From: CADEDH01 sp039201605
Lineage (GTDB): Bacteria; Actinomycetota; Acidimicrobiia; Acidimicrobiales; SZUA-35
Assembly (NCBI GenBank): GCA_039201605.1
Contig: JBCCRO010000002.1
Location: forward strand, 62,001 to 126,000
Reading direction: 5' to 3'
Length of the DNA stretch: 64,000 nucleotides
Part shown: one piece after another, positions 33,547-42,350 of the stretch
How the letters are laid out: each line of letters starts with the position of its first letter
Position numbering within the stretch: the first letter of the stretch is position 1
The notes under the pieces: generated by a model
Told to the model about the DNA's origin: nothing
Seen by the model: the letters and a program-made list of their open reading frames with translations, nothing else
The model's database searches: none
Translations under genes and position numbers: made by a program

Positions 33547-34263
33547 ATGATCGAGGCCGAGGTACCCGACGACGAGGCGGCGCGGCTGTCCGCTCTCGCC
33601 GACTATCGACTGCTCGACACCGAGCCGGAAGCCGACCTCGACGCCATCACCACCCTCGCCGCCCGGGTGGCCGGCACCCCGGTGTCGCTGGTGAGCCTGG
33701 TCGACGCCGACCGACAGTGGTTCAAGTCTCGCCACGGTCTCGAGGCCACCGAGACCCCTCGCAACGTGTCGTTCTGCGCCCACACCATCCTCCAGGACGA
33801 ACCCCTGGTCGTGCCCGACGCCACCCGGGACGTCCGCTTCGCCGACAACCCCCTGGTGCACGACGGCCTGGTCCGCTCCTACGCCGGCGTCCCCCTACGC
33901 AGCCACACCGGCCACGCCCTGGGCACGCTGTGCGTCATCGATCGCCGGGCGCGCCGTCTGGGCGAGGAGACCCTCGACAGCCTGACGGCGTTGGCCGGTC
34001 AGGCCCAGAGCCTCCTGCGCTACCGGTATCACGAGCTGTCGGGACTGGCCGTGGTCGAGGCGCGCCACGCACGCCTCGACGCCTTCGACCGTGAGCTGCA
34101 CGCCACCTTCGACGGCATCGTCGGCGCCCACCACCTCCTGGCGTCGACCCCGCTGACCGGCGAGCAGTTCAACTACCTCGAGATCGGTCAGCACGCCGCC
34201 GACCACCTCGCCTACCTCATCGACCACCTGGCAGGGGTACTCGACCGACCGTCGACCCCCTGA
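33547..34263 (+). CDS. GAF domain protein
   Basis: 238 residues. One GAF domain (about residues 25-160) of the family with RLLDTEPEADLDAITTLAARV, SLVDADRQWFKSRHGL, NVSFCAHTIL and YAGVPLRSHTGHALGTLCVID; the Cys-His pair in FCAH is typical. The C-terminal 75 residues are helical with no kinase or cyclase domain, so it is a stand-alone sensor, perhaps feeding the chemotaxis system it adjoins. A perfect ggaggaag site sets the ATG at 33547. Confidence 0.8.
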   Translation: MIEAEVPDDEAARLSALADYRLLDTEPEADLDAITTLAARVAGTPVSLVSLVDADRQWFKSRHGLEATETPRNVSFCAHTILQDEPLVVPDATRDVRFADNPLVHDGLVRSYAGVPLRSHTGHALGTLCVIDRRARRLGEETLDSLTALAGQAQSLLRYRYHELSGLAVVEARHARLDAFDRELHATFDGIVGAHHLLASTPLTGEQFNYLEIGQHAADHLAYLIDHLAGVLDRPSTP

Positions 34264-34344
34264 CCCACCACGCGCCAGGGGCCGGGCATCCAGCGATGGA
34301 TGACCCGGCCCCTCGCCGCGTTCTGCGACGCGATCGGTCGAGGA

Positions 34345-35682
34345 TCAGCTGCTCATGCTGAGAGCCAGCAGCTGGTCGGCCGACTCCTTCATGCCCGCCA
34401 TCAGCGACGACTGCTCCTCGATGGCGGCGGCCACGGTGGTGGTCATGCCCGACACCTCGGTGACCGATCCGGCGATGTTCTGGATCATGTCGACGGCGGT
34501 GGAGATCTCGGCCTGAATGGCCTCGATGCTGCTGTTGATGTCGCCGGCGGCGTTGCTGGTCTGGTTGGCCAGCTCCTTCACCTCGCTGGCCACCACGGCG
34601 AAGCCCTTGCCGGCCTCACCGGCCCGGGCCGCCTCGATGGTGGCGTTGAGGGCGAGCAGGTTGGTCTGGGCCGACAGGCCCTGGATCACCTCGATGACCT
34701 GACCGATCGAGGCGCTGTTGGTGTCGAGCTCGCTCACCTTGTTGGTGGCCTCATCGGCGCTGCTCTCGGCCGCCTGGGCCAGGGAGGCCGTCCGGTTGAC
34801 GGTCTGGGCGATCTCGTCGATGGCGCCCGACATCTCGGTGACGCTCTGGGCGATCTGACGGCCGACCTCCTCGGCCTCCTGCTTGGCCTTGATCTCGGCG
34901 GTGGCGTTGGTGACGCTCTTGACCACCCGGTAGACGTGGCCGTTCTGGTCGAGCACCGGGCTGTAGGCGCCCTGCAGCCACAGGTCCTGGCCGTAGGCGT
35001 CGACCCGCTGGAAGTCGCCCTGGATGAACTCACCCCGGGCCAGGCTCGGCCAGAAGTTGCGGTAGGCGTCGGTGTCGGCCTCGCCCGGAGGCATGAACAT
35101 GCGGTGGTGCTGACCGACGATCTGGTCCAGGGAGTAGCCGACGGTCTGCAGGAACAGATCGTTGGCGGTGATGATCGTGCCATCGGGTTTGAACTCGATG
35201 ATGGCCTGGGTCCGGTTCTGGATCTCCCGCTGGGCCATCTTCTGCTGGGTGATGTCGGTGGCGAACTTGACCACCTTGTACACCGTCCCCTCATCGTCGT
35301 AGACGGGGTTGTAGGTGGCCTGGATCCAGATCTCCTGGCCGTGCTTGGTGTACCGGGCGAACTCGCCGGACTGGAACTGTCCGCGCCGCAGGTTGTCCCA
35401 GAAGTCCTCGTAGTCCGAGCTTGCCGCCTCGGCGGGGTCGACGAAGATCCGGTGGTGCTGGCCGACGATCTCGTGCAGTTCGTAGCCCAGGGCCGACGTG
35501 AAGTTCGGGTTGGCGTCGAGGATCTCGCCGCCCGGGGTGAACTCGATGACCGCCTGCGATCGGTTGAGCGAATCGAGAATGCGGTCGTTGTCGTTGACGT
35601 CGTCGGTGTCGTGATGGGACTCCGCGGCGTCCCGGCCCGACGAGGGGCGATCGGTGCGCCTCCGATTGCGCTGCAACTGCAT
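34345..35682 (-). CDS. Soluble chemoreceptor with two PAS domains
   Basis: 445 residues and no TM helix, so cytoplasmic. Two tandem PAS domains (about 35-145 and 155-268), both with NPNFTSALGYELHEIVGQHH / NDLFLQTVGYSLDQIVGQHH-type helices, then a short signalling domain with SAQTNLLALNATIEAARAGE. PAS domains of this class commonly hold flavin or heme and sense redox or energy state; cofactor residues cannot be assigned here. HAMP is absent. agaggaga precedes the ATG at 35682. Confidence 0.88.
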   Translation of the reverse strand: MQLQRNRRRTDRPSSGRDAAESHHDTDDVNDNDRILDSLNRSQAVIEFTPGGEILDANPNFTSALGYELHEIVGQHHRIFVDPAEAASSDYEDFWDNLRRGQFQSGEFARYTKHGQEIWIQATYNPVYDDEGTVYKVVKFATDITQQKMAQREIQNRTQAIIEFKPDGTIITANDLFLQTVGYSLDQIVGQHHRMFMPPGEADTDAYRNFWPSLARGEFIQGDFQRVDAYGQDLWLQGAYSPVLDQNGHVYRVVKSVTNATAEIKAKQEAEEVGRQIAQSVTEMSGAIDEIAQTVNRTASLAQAAESSADEATNKVSELDTNSASIGQVIEVIQGLSAQTNLLALNATIEAARAGEAGKGFAVVASEVKELANQTSNAAGDINSSIEAIQAEISTAVDMIQNIAGSVTEVSGMTTTVAAAIEEQSSLMAGMKESADQLLALSMSS

Positions 35683-35712
35683 CTGGGTTCTCCTCTGAAC
35701 TGGACACCGGTC

Positions 35713-35739
35713 CCGTCGGCCGCCCGGGGGGAAACCTGA
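35713..35739 (-). promoter_or_regulatory. Sigma-28-like promoter candidate for PAS chemoreceptor
   Basis: Minus strand TCAGGTTT (from 35739), 11 nt, GCCGACGG; equivalently TCAG-N16-CCGACGG. It ends 31 nt before the ATG. Confidence 0.45.
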
Positions 35740-36026
35740 GGGTGGCGGACACTTCCGCCGTGGTCGGGAACGGCCTGCGAGGCTCCCGGTCCGGGGGACC
35801 CGGGCTGGACCGGTCGCCCACCGAGGACAACGACGGATCGGCGGCCGGTCTTGAGCGTCGTCACCGGCCGGAAACCGCTGGTGGGGCCACCCACCGAGCC
35901 GACGTCGGAGGGCCGACCGGCCATCTCCGGAGATGACGCCGGGGCGCCGGTTCCACGGCCGACCTCGGGGTGGGCCGCCCTCGGCGCCCTCGGCGCCAGT
36001 GGCGCCGACCACGCCGGCCGATCGGG
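35740..36026. other. Intergenic stretch, no gene seen
   Basis: Together with the promoter just before it this is a 344-bp gap between the PAS receptor start and the helicase stop. Reading frames here are shadows without homology. I see no RNA element or clear terminator. Confidence 0.5.
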
Positions 36027-39000
36027 CTAGTCGTCGACCGCGTCGCCCCCACCGTCGTCGACCCCGTCGGGGGTGGGGGTTGGGGCCGGGGTGAGGTCGA
36101 GACCATGGTCCACGAGCCGGTCGGTGAAGCCGGCCATCGCCCGGTCGGGGTCGCTGTAGAACTCCGAGGCCCGGATACGGACGAAGCGCCAGCCGAGCCG
36201 TTCCAACACCCGTTGGCGGGCGGCGTCGTGGGTCAGCTGGTTGACGGTGCGAAGGCTGTCGCCGTCGCACTCGACCGCCACCCGCAGACGGTTGCGGTCG
36301 GTGACGGTGAAGTCGAGGCGATAGCCGGCCACCGGGTACTGAGCGTCGAGCAGCAGATCGCCGTCGACGGCCAGCACGTCGAGTCGCTCCAGCACGTCCC
36401 GCTCGAAGCGCGTCTGACAGCGGCCCCGGAGGTCGGGGGCCGGGGCCGGTGGGGGCGATGGATTCTGGGCGAACGACACCAGGTTGCGGCGGAGGTCGCC
36501 TTCGTCGAGGCCACTCGGTTCGAAGCTGTGCACGACGATCAGCCGGTCCCGGGCCCGGGACGAGGCCACGTTGTACCGCTGGTGGTGAGCCTTGCTGCGG
36601 GCCGCCTGGCCGGTGACCGACGATTCGTCGTCGACCGGGGCGTCGACCATCGAGATCACGATCACGTCGCGCTCGTCGCCCTGGAACTCATAGGGCGAGC
36701 CGACCCGGATCCGTCGGGTCTCGATCTCCTCCACCGACACCGACTCGATCAGGCGGCCCTGGATGGCCTTGGCCTGATCCTGGCCCAGCATGCACACCAC
36801 GCCGATGGTGGCCCCGTGGGGGTAGTCGTCGCCGGGGGCGAGGTCCGGGTCGTCCAGCAGGCCGGCCACCACCTCGAGCACGGCGTCGACCTCGGCCGGG
36901 TTGACCATGCCGTCGCGCCGGCCCTCGGGTACCGCCACCGCCGCCACCGGCACCCACTCGGGGTCGGGGTGGTGCTCCCGGAGCGGATCGATGCGGCCCT
37001 CGTAGGACAGGCGGTTGGAGAAGTCGATGATCTCCGGGAGGCAGCGGAAGTGCTCCTGGAGCTGGATCACCCCCGGGAAGCGGCGGGCGGCGGTGTCGTA
37101 GAGGCTGGTGCGGATGTCGAACCCGTCGGCGTCGGGTACGTCGAGCAGGTGCTGACGGCGCAGCCGGTCGGCCTCGGTCTCGTCGAGGAACACCGTTGGC
37201 GAGATCTGCTTGTCGTCGCCGACGACCAATACCCGCTGGCCGAGGCCGAGCACGGCGAGGGCGTCGAGGGGGGCCTGGCTGGCCTCGTCGACGATGACCA
37301 CGTCAAAGGCGGTGTCGTCACCGGGGCGGAACGAGTCGATGGCGGTGGCGATCGACATGATCCACACCGGCACGGCGTCCTGGGCCGATCGCATGGCCCG
37401 CTGGGCGGTGGCCCGGTGGCGGGGGGCGTGCTTGCCGGTGCCCTTGCCCACCCTGGCCATGGCCTGGGCCCACGTCTCCAGGGCCGACCGCTGGGCGCCG
37501 GTGGTGCGACGGGCCAGCTGGAGCCAGGCCCGGTTGGCCACGACCTCGGTGAGGAGTCGCTGCTCCTCCCGCTCGGCCTCGGCGATGCGGGCCGACACGG
37601 TGGCCAGGTCGCCCAAGCCGAGGATCTCGTCGACCCAGTGGCGCAGCTGCCGCCACCGCCAGGCGGCGATGACCTGCTCGGGGGTGTGGTCCGGGTCGTC
37701 GTGGCGGAGCGACTCGGCCAGCCGGGGGGCGGCCGTGGCCAGCGCGCCGGTCAGCTCGTGATGACGGTCGAGGGAAGGGGCCAGTTCGTGGAGGCGGCGG
37801 GTCTCGGTGGCGGCCACGTCCCAGGCGGCGGAGTCGCGCTCGGCGAGCGCGGTGTGGAGGGCGCCGACCGTCGGGTGGCCGTCCGCGCTGAGGGTGGCCA
37901 CCGCCGTGGTGAACGTCGTCAGCCAGTCGGTCACCTCCTGGCGGAGGAAGAGCGAGGTGGCCGCGGTGAGGCGATCGGTGACCACGTCGAGGCTCTCGGC
38001 CCGATCGAACACGACGTCGGAGGCGCCGGCCGGGGTGAGGAGGGCGGTGGCCGCCGTCTCCACCGCCTCGGTCGCCGCCGGTAGGTCGACCAGGGTCTGC
38101 AGGGCCTGCTGGTAGCTGGTCTGAAACCCCTCCTCTGGGCGCGCCTCGTCGAGTTCGGGTAGGCCGTGGGGGACGACCTCGTTGCGCCACAGGTTGTGCA
38201 GTCGGCGGCGGTGGTCGTCGCACTGGCGGGCCCGCTCGACCACTTCGAGGTCGGCCACCGTCGCCGGCGCATGCCCGTCGACCGAGGTGGCGGCGACCAG
38301 GGCCTTGAGCTCGGCCCCGCCCAGACGGGGCAGACCCTTGCCGGTGGCGAAGCGGGCTTTGAGTTCGGCCACCAGCGGGCCGGTGTCGCGGCCCTCGATC
38401 TCGCTCGGATAGGTCACCTGATGGGCGGCCAACCGCAGGGCGACGGCGGTCGCCCCGTCGGCTTCGGCCACCAGCTGGCCGGTGAGGCGCTGCCACCGCT
38501 CCCGCTGGGCGTCGGAGCTGGCGATGGCGTGGTGGACGGGAGCCCAGTCGGTGGCGGCCCAGTGGACGAACCGGCGATGGGCCGCCACCCGGTCGATGAC
38601 GGCCTGGACATGGTCGACGCCGGCGGCGGCCACGGCGTCGAGGTCGATCTGGGGGGCGACGGCGTCGAGGGTGTCGGTCGTCCGGTCGAGCGCCTGCCAC
38701 TGCTGCACGAGCTGGGCCCCCGTGATCAGCTGTTCGGCGGGGACGAGAGGCAGCCCGTGGCGGCGCCGGTCGTCGTCGTCGAGACGTCCGGTGAGGTCGA
38801 GCACCTCGGCCAGGGCGGCGCGATCGAGCGGGAGCGGGGTGTCGGGGGCGACGTCGTCGGGGAGCCAGCCGTCGGCCTCGGCGGTGTCGGCCACCGTGCG
38901 GGCGGCCTCGGCCACCCCGAGCTCGGTGTCGTCGAGGTGGAGGGTTTGCTGCTCGCTCTGGCGGATGGTGAGCTCGTGGCTACGGAGATCGGCGAGGCGA

Positions 39001-40835
39001 CGACGGATCCGATCGAGGTGGTCGTCGAGGTCATCGAGGTGGGCCTGGTCGCGGTCGGGGTCGACGGCGTTGACCCGGGTGGTGATGGCACCGATCGAGG
39101 CCTCGAGCTGCTGGTTGGCCGAGCGGTCGTCGCCGAGGACGGCCACGCACAGCTCGCGCAGTTCCTCGGGCATCTGCTGGCGGATCACCTGCAGGGGGTG
39201 CGGCTTCTCGGCGCAGATCAGCACCCGGAGGCCGTGGGTGAGCAGGTGCGAGGTGAGGGCGGCGATGGCGTAGGACTTGCCGGTGCCGGGTGGGCCCTGG
39301 ACGGTGACACCGGCGTTGGTCGACAGCCGGGTGAGCACGCTGCGCTGCTGGGCGTTGAGGGGCAGGGGCGACAGGATGCGGTCGTCCAGGCTCGACCACG
39401 GCTGTCGGTTGGTGCCGATGTGCTCGCTGAGCGGCGCCGCCGTCGGCTCGTCGGCCAGAATGGCGGCCCAGGTATCGGGTAGGTACCCGTTGTCGAGGGC
39501 GGCGTCGAGGGCCTTGAAGTAGGCCTCGTAGCGGACCGGGCGGCGGCGGTGGAAGAGACCCTCGACGTCGACGATCCGCCAGTGGTCGTCGACGGCCCCG
39601 ATCTCGTCGGCCAGCGGCACGAAGTCGGCGTCGGCGATCACCTTCGACAGGCGCTCCAGGACGTCACGGGCCACCTGGGCCGGGTCGATCTCGGGCTCGA
39701 GGTCGTGGCCGAAGGCGGCCGGGGCCAGGTCGGCATCGAACAGCGGCTGGGTGACGTCGGTCGGCAGCACCGCGGTCGGCGGCGGGGTTGCGCCGGTGCC
39801 GGTGCCGGGCCCGGGGCCGGGCCCGGCGGTGTCGTGCTCGGCGTCGGTGGCGGTGTCGGCGGCGGGCCGATCGGCGGTGGCGGTGTCGGCCGCGGGCAGG
39901 TCGACGGTGCCGTTGGCGACGCCGCCCTCGGCCGACGGGGTGGTGGCGTCGGTGGCCTCCTCGGGCCCGGCCAGCAGGTCGGACTCGATGCGCTTGATGA
40001 GGTCGAAGGTGTCGACCAGCAGCTCGAAGGGGTCGATCTCGAGGCGGGCCGGGCCGGTGGCCACCACCCGGAGGCTGCCGGTCTGGTCGTCGAGCTCGTA
40101 GCGGACCGGTCGGACGAACAGCGGCAGGCGGGTGCGCTCACCCTCGGCGCTGTGGCCGGTGGCGATGCCCCGCACCCACACCGCCTCGTGGGTGGCCAGA
40201 TCGCGCTCGGCCGCCAGGCGCTGGTCGTACAGGGTCAGGAACAGGCGACGGGCTTCGAGGCCGGGCCGGGCGTGTTCGAACCACGGCTCCCACGTTGTCG
40301 ACATCCAGGTCTCGAACGCCACTTCGGCGGCGTCGACCGTCTCGTCGGGATCCCGCCCGGTGGTGTGGTCGGCGGTGCGCTCCTCGGAGCGGTCGGCGGC
40401 GTCGGGGCCGTCGGCAGCGGACTCGTCGGGCTCGTCGAACTCGTCGTCGGGTCCATCGATGGCGTCGCGTCCGAGGAGGCGGGGACGGCGGAGCAGGTCG
40501 GGCCAGGAGATGCGGTCGGCCACCTCGATCGGCACCGACGGCGCCGTCGGCGGATCGACCCGGTCGATCTCGACGAGGGTCTCGTGGTCGGGCTGAACCC
40601 GAATGGCGGGGTGGCTCGGGATGGCGGGAGCGAGGATGGTGTCGGCCGGGATGGCGTCGAGGGCGCGGGGGTGGCGGAGGTGATGCAGGCCTTCGAGGTA
40701 GTCGAGCAGGTGATGGGCGCGCGCCGTCAACACCGGGCTGGGAGCCCCACCGCCGTCGCCCGGGGCAGCGTCGTCGGCGGAACCGGCTGCGGGTTCGAGG
40801 GGTAGGGGAGACGTGGTCGGGGTATCAGGGTCCAT
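36027..40835 (-). CDS. SF1 (UPF1-like) helicase with C-terminal Vsr/MTES_1575-type endonuclease
   Basis: Very large protein, 1602 residues. The N-terminal 450 residues are poorly recognisable and rich in acidic linkers. A split SF1B helicase core follows: Walker A GPPGTGKSYA (about 512), Walker B VDEASQAPLDAL (about 1180), LQEHFRCLPEIIDFSN, PYEFQGDERDVIVIS and YNVASSRARDRLIVVH, with a long coiled insertion between motifs Ia and II. The C-terminal 110 residues (RFERDVLERL, DFTVTDRNRLRVAVECDGD, RQRVLERLGWRFVRI) form a PD-(D/E)xK/Vsr-type nuclease. Similar helicase-nuclease fusions occur in antiphage systems such as Hhe. The ATG at 40835 follows gaggtggg. Confidence 0.85.
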   Translation of the reverse strand: MDPDTPTTSPLPLEPAAGSADDAAPGDGGGAPSPVLTARAHHLLDYLEGLHHLRHPRALDAIPADTILAPAIPSHPAIRVQPDHETLVEIDRVDPPTAPSVPIEVADRISWPDLLRRPRLLGRDAIDGPDDEFDEPDESAADGPDAADRSEERTADHTTGRDPDETVDAAEVAFETWMSTTWEPWFEHARPGLEARRLFLTLYDQRLAAERDLATHEAVWVRGIATGHSAEGERTRLPLFVRPVRYELDDQTGSLRVVATGPARLEIDPFELLVDTFDLIKRIESDLLAGPEEATDATTPSAEGGVANGTVDLPAADTATADRPAADTATDAEHDTAGPGPGPGTGTGATPPPTAVLPTDVTQPLFDADLAPAAFGHDLEPEIDPAQVARDVLERLSKVIADADFVPLADEIGAVDDHWRIVDVEGLFHRRRPVRYEAYFKALDAALDNGYLPDTWAAILADEPTAAPLSEHIGTNRQPWSSLDDRILSPLPLNAQQRSVLTRLSTNAGVTVQGPPGTGKSYAIAALTSHLLTHGLRVLICAEKPHPLQVIRQQMPEELRELCVAVLGDDRSANQQLEASIGAITTRVNAVDPDRDQAHLDDLDDHLDRIRRRLADLRSHELTIRQSEQQTLHLDDTELGVAEAARTVADTAEADGWLPDDVAPDTPLPLDRAALAEVLDLTGRLDDDDRRRHGLPLVPAEQLITGAQLVQQWQALDRTTDTLDAVAPQIDLDAVAAAGVDHVQAVIDRVAAHRRFVHWAATDWAPVHHAIASSDAQRERWQRLTGQLVAEADGATAVALRLAAHQVTYPSEIEGRDTGPLVAELKARFATGKGLPRLGGAELKALVAATSVDGHAPATVADLEVVERARQCDDHRRRLHNLWRNEVVPHGLPELDEARPEEGFQTSYQQALQTLVDLPAATEAVETAATALLTPAGASDVVFDRAESLDVVTDRLTAATSLFLRQEVTDWLTTFTTAVATLSADGHPTVGALHTALAERDSAAWDVAATETRRLHELAPSLDRHHELTGALATAAPRLAESLRHDDPDHTPEQVIAAWRWRQLRHWVDEILGLGDLATVSARIAEAEREEQRLLTEVVANRAWLQLARRTTGAQRSALETWAQAMARVGKGTGKHAPRHRATAQRAMRSAQDAVPVWIMSIATAIDSFRPGDDTAFDVVIVDEASQAPLDALAVLGLGQRVLVVGDDKQISPTVFLDETEADRLRRQHLLDVPDADGFDIRTSLYDTAARRFPGVIQLQEHFRCLPEIIDFSNRLSYEGRIDPLREHHPDPEWVPVAAVAVPEGRRDGMVNPAEVDAVLEVVAGLLDDPDLAPGDDYPHGATIGVVCMLGQDQAKAIQGRLIESVSVEEIETRRIRVGSPYEFQGDERDVIVISMVDAPVDDESSVTGQAARSKAHHQRYNVASSRARDRLIVVHSFEPSGLDEGDLRRNLVSFAQNPSPPPAPAPDLRGRCQTRFERDVLERLDVLAVDGDLLLDAQYPVAGYRLDFTVTDRNRLRVAVECDGDSLRTVNQLTHDAARQRVLERLGWRFVRIRASEFYSDPDRAMAGFTDRLVDHGLDLTPAPTPTPDGVDDGGGDAVDD

Positions 40836-40995
40836 CGGAGCCCACCTCAGTCGTCTACGGGGACGACCAGAGTAGCCACCACCTCCGACGCCGTCCTGTC
40901 GGGTTTGGGCTGTTTCTCCGTCGATGGCCCTGGTTGCAGGGGCGTGCGAGAATCGTGGTCGGGAGACGCGGAGGCCGGGCGAGGAGCGGTAGCCC

Positions 40996-41823
40996 ATGCG
41001 TGTCGAACAACTGTCGTGTTACGTCGCCGAACAGCTCGCGGCCGGCCGGCGCAGCCTCGAAGCGGCCAGGAGCCGAGGTGACGCCGCCAGGGCGACGGCG
41101 GGTGAGGCCGAGGCCCGGGCTCGCAGGGCGACGTCGGCCCGACGTCGTCGCTTTCGGATCCGACCGTCCGAAGACGAGCGTGCCGCCGCCCTGGCGGTCG
41201 AGGCCGCCGAGGCCGAACTCGCAGCCGCCGCAGCGGACATCACCAAGCTGGAGCAGCGCATCCGCGGTCTGGAACAGGGCGAAGCGGGTGAGGCGGTACT
41301 GGCACAAGCACTCGCCGCCGCCTTCGACGACCGATGGCTGCTCCTGCAGGGGTACGTGACGCGTCGGGGTGAAGCCGACGCCGTCGTGGTCGGACCGACC
41401 GGTCTGTGGATGATCGAGGTCAAGAACCAACGGGGGGTCGTCAACGCCAAGAGCGCAGCGACGTGGCGGAAGCAGAGCGTGCGCAACGGTCGGGTCGGCC
41501 GCTCGGCCTACGCCGCCGAGGACGGTGGTGGGCGCAGCTGGGGTCAGCAGATCGACGGGCCGGCGCAGTCGCTCCGCTGGTGGCTCGACAAGAAGAACGT
41601 CATCGCCACCGTCCGCACCGCGGTGGTCCTCACCCACCCGGAGGCCTACCTGATCGTCAATCGCAACCCCGGCGTCGACCTGCTGACCGACGAGGTCGCC
41701 GAGCTCGTCGAGCGTCTGGAAACCGGTGACGACACGCTGCCTCCGGATCTTCAGGCCGAGATCGAGGATCTCATCCGCGACGACCACACCTTCCAGATCG
41801 AACGGACACGGAAGCGCTCGTAG
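40996..41823 (+). CDS. NERD domain nuclease-related protein
   Basis: 275 residues: an N-terminal Ala/Glu/Arg-rich coiled coil (about 20-95), then a NERD domain with GEADAVVVGPTGLWMIEVKNQRG, carrying the D and ExK residues of the PD-(D/E)xK nuclease fold, and VRTAVVLTHPEAYL. NERD proteins are predicted DNA-processing enzymes, often near helicases. It is divergent from the helicase-nuclease gene across 160 bp, suggesting a shared regulatory region. gcgaggagcgg gives the ribosome site. Confidence 0.8.
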   Translation: MRVEQLSCYVAEQLAAGRRSLEAARSRGDAARATAGEAEARARRATSARRRRFRIRPSEDERAAALAVEAAEAELAAAAADITKLEQRIRGLEQGEAGEAVLAQALAAAFDDRWLLLQGYVTRRGEADAVVVGPTGLWMIEVKNQRGVVNAKSAATWRKQSVRNGRVGRSAYAAEDGGGRSWGQQIDGPAQSLRWWLDKKNVIATVRTAVVLTHPEAYLIVNRNPGVDLLTDEVAELVERLETGDDTLPPDLQAEIEDLIRDDHTFQIERTRKRS

Positions 41824-41863
41824 CAGTGCCGGCGATGCCGCCGCCCCGGGGGTCGGGAGTCGA

Positions 41864-42334
41864 CTATTGGCGCTGGGCGAAGTCGAGGACCCGCAGGATG
41901 TCGAGGGGGACGAGGCGGCCGATGGGGCCGGTTGCGTAGACGGCGTGGGCCACCGTGCCGCCGGGCCGAAGGATGAAGCCGGTGGCGTGGAGGATCCCCC
42001 GCTCGGCATTGGTGAAGGCCCCGGTCCGTGCGCCCAGGTCGGCGTGGTCGGCGCTGTGGAGCACGGTGAGCGACGTGAGCCGGAGACCCTCGGCCAGGTT
42101 CTGGGAGGTCTCCTGGTCGTCGACCGACAGCGCCACCGCCCGGGCGTTGGCCTTGGCCAGGAGGCCACCGATGTTGTTGACGTCAACCAACTGCTGACGA
42201 CAGTACGGTCACCAGTGACCTCGGTAGAAGAGCACGATGCCCCACTGGTCGCCGAAGGTGTCGGGCAGGGTGGTGGCCGTGCCCTCCAGATCGGGAAGGG
42301 TGATCCGGGGAAAGGCGTCCCCGACGTTCAGCAT
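41864..42334 (-). CDS. Redoxin (AhpC/TSA-like) with in-frame UGA, likely selenocysteine protein
   Basis: Thioredoxin-fold peroxiredoxin-like protein of 156 residues if UGA is read through. The frame opens MLNVGDAFPRITLPDLEG and reaches IVLFYRGHW, then codon 42 is TGA (42211-42209), then PYCRQQLVDVNN and ALSVDDQETSQNLAEG to a normal TAG stop after DFAQRQ. The family normally reads HW-C-P-Y-C, so the UGA replaces the peroxidatic first Cys and gives U-x-x-C. Both sides are in one frame with full homology and coding bias, without other damage. It is the last gene of the meta-cleavage operon, 16 nt after the aldolase stop. The alternatives are a point-mutated pseudogene or a sequencing error. Confidence 0.75.
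42173..42199 (-). promoter_or_regulatory. Candidate bacterial SECIS hairpin
   Basis: Directly 3' of the UGA. Counting from the base after UGA, G18-U20 pair with A34-C36 and GUUG(22-25) with CAAC(30-33), with one bulged G (21) and loop ACGU. An alternative is CGUCA(10-14) with UGACG(24-28), loop GCAGUUGGU. The distances fit SelB-type elements. The codons here (TGT, CGT, TTG, GTT) are atypical for this genome. Confidence 0.5.
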
Positions 42335-42350
42335 GGTGTGACTCCCAGGG

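Noticed and set aside
40836..40997. Upstream extension of the helicase to 40997
   Set aside because: The extra 54 residues are low-complexity, overlap the NERD start and have no ribosome site; the ATG at 40835 does.
41864..42190. Short 108-residue protein starting after the UGA as an independent gene
   Set aside because: It lacks the first strands and the redox motif of the fold, its GTG/TTG-type start has no ribosome site, and the upstream 42 codons continue the same homology in frame.
42209..42211. UGA read as a simple inactivating stop (pseudogene)
   Set aside because: It is the only lesion, falls precisely on the redox Cys, and the rest keeps coding bias; selenocysteine explains this better, though it is not proven.
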